Source of the DNA: Tribonema minus
Taxonomy: Eukaryota; Sar; Xanthophyceae; Tribonematales; Tribonemataceae
Assembly: GCA_017506865.1 (NCBI GenBank)
Contig: JAFCMP010000312.1
Location: 434,001-498,000, forward strand
Direction: 5' to 3'
DNA: 64,000 nt
This document shows, one piece after another, positions 63,743 to 64,000 of this stretch. The notes under the pieces are model-generated. The model searched no databases. It was not told where the DNA came from and saw nothing but the letters and a program-made list of their open reading frames with translations. Numbering within the stretch: position 1 is the stretch's first letter; each line of letters opens with the position of its first letter. Position numbers and translations under genes: made by a program.

Positions 63743-64000
63743 GTACTGCGACGCACAACATTAGATGGACCCACTCACTTGCCAAATGGCTGAGACACCA
63801 CGTGCAGCTTCAGATGTCCACTGCCCCCAGTTGCGCTGTGGTGCGGTTGACAATGGCCAACAGGGAGGCTGGTGTAGAAGGTCAAAGGGATTTGTTCTGC
63901 GCCACCAAGTTCATGCCAGCACCCTGCCTGCGCCGCATACACATACGTTGAAAGTGTACATGCGCAGCGTAGCCTGACATTAACATAGCCGGTTCACAGT
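63743..64000. other. intron or downstream region at right edge
   Basis: No exon was recognised after the 63742 donor. The NPHP4-like gene probably continues beyond the window. Confidence 0.4.

Overview
The window reads as nuclear DNA of a flagellated green alga. Genes are split by long GT-AG introns (some GC-AG). Coding DNA carries alanine, glutamine and glycine runs from GCA/GGC repeats. The gene content fits a plant-lineage protist with cilia: a KNL2-type centromere protein, a p300/CBP (HAC-type) acetyltransferase, a lariat debranching enzyme and a nephrocystin-4 segment. No bacterial-type operons, CRISPR arrays or rRNA genes were seen. Genus cannot be fixed from the sequence.

Layout, left to right. 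About 0.49-8.46 kb (+): a multi-exon alpha-helical (ARM-like, possibly rotatin-like) gene. 9.26-10.14 kb (+): a broken unrecognised gene next to a CA microsatellite. 10.15-11.67 kb (-): the 3' part of a LINE retrotransposon, disrupted by an exact 124-bp tandem duplication. 12.90-27.60 kb (-): one eight-exon gene for a secreted beta-helix, Cys-rich, multi-pass membrane protein of 1283 residues. 27.9-29.6 kb: a Gly-rich/coiled-coil ORF and a decayed ankyrin array with tandem repeats. 32.74-41.56 kb (+): a KNL2/M18BP1-like gene with Tudor-like, SANTA, CENPC-k and SANT/Myb regions. 41.85-41.92 kb (-): a tRNA-like Pol III unit. 43.0-46.9 kb: a 140-bp hairpin followed by two head-to-head copies of a p300/CBP RING/PHD-HAT locus. 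47-54.9 kb: mostly unassigned DNA with weak ORF fragments. 54.96-55.17 kb (+): a J-domain exon. 55.73-60.91 kb (-): a complete six-exon DBR1 gene. 61.9-63.74 kb (+): C-terminal exons of nephrocystin-4.

Most gene models were built by reading protein homology in the translations and checking that splice phases join. For the beta-helix protein and DBR1 every junction is in phase and the total length divides by three.

The most unusual themes are four. First, the KNL2-like protein combines the animal-type SANT/Myb and the plant-type CENPC-k modules with a Tudor-like region. Second, tandem copies of exon edges (splice acceptor plus exon start, or exon end plus donor) sit in the introns flanking DBR1 and nephrocystin-4 exons. 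Third, a long inverted duplication of a p300/CBP locus has telomere-like sequence at an internal breakpoint. Fourth, the beta-helix receptor-like gene has symmetric phase-1 repeat exons.
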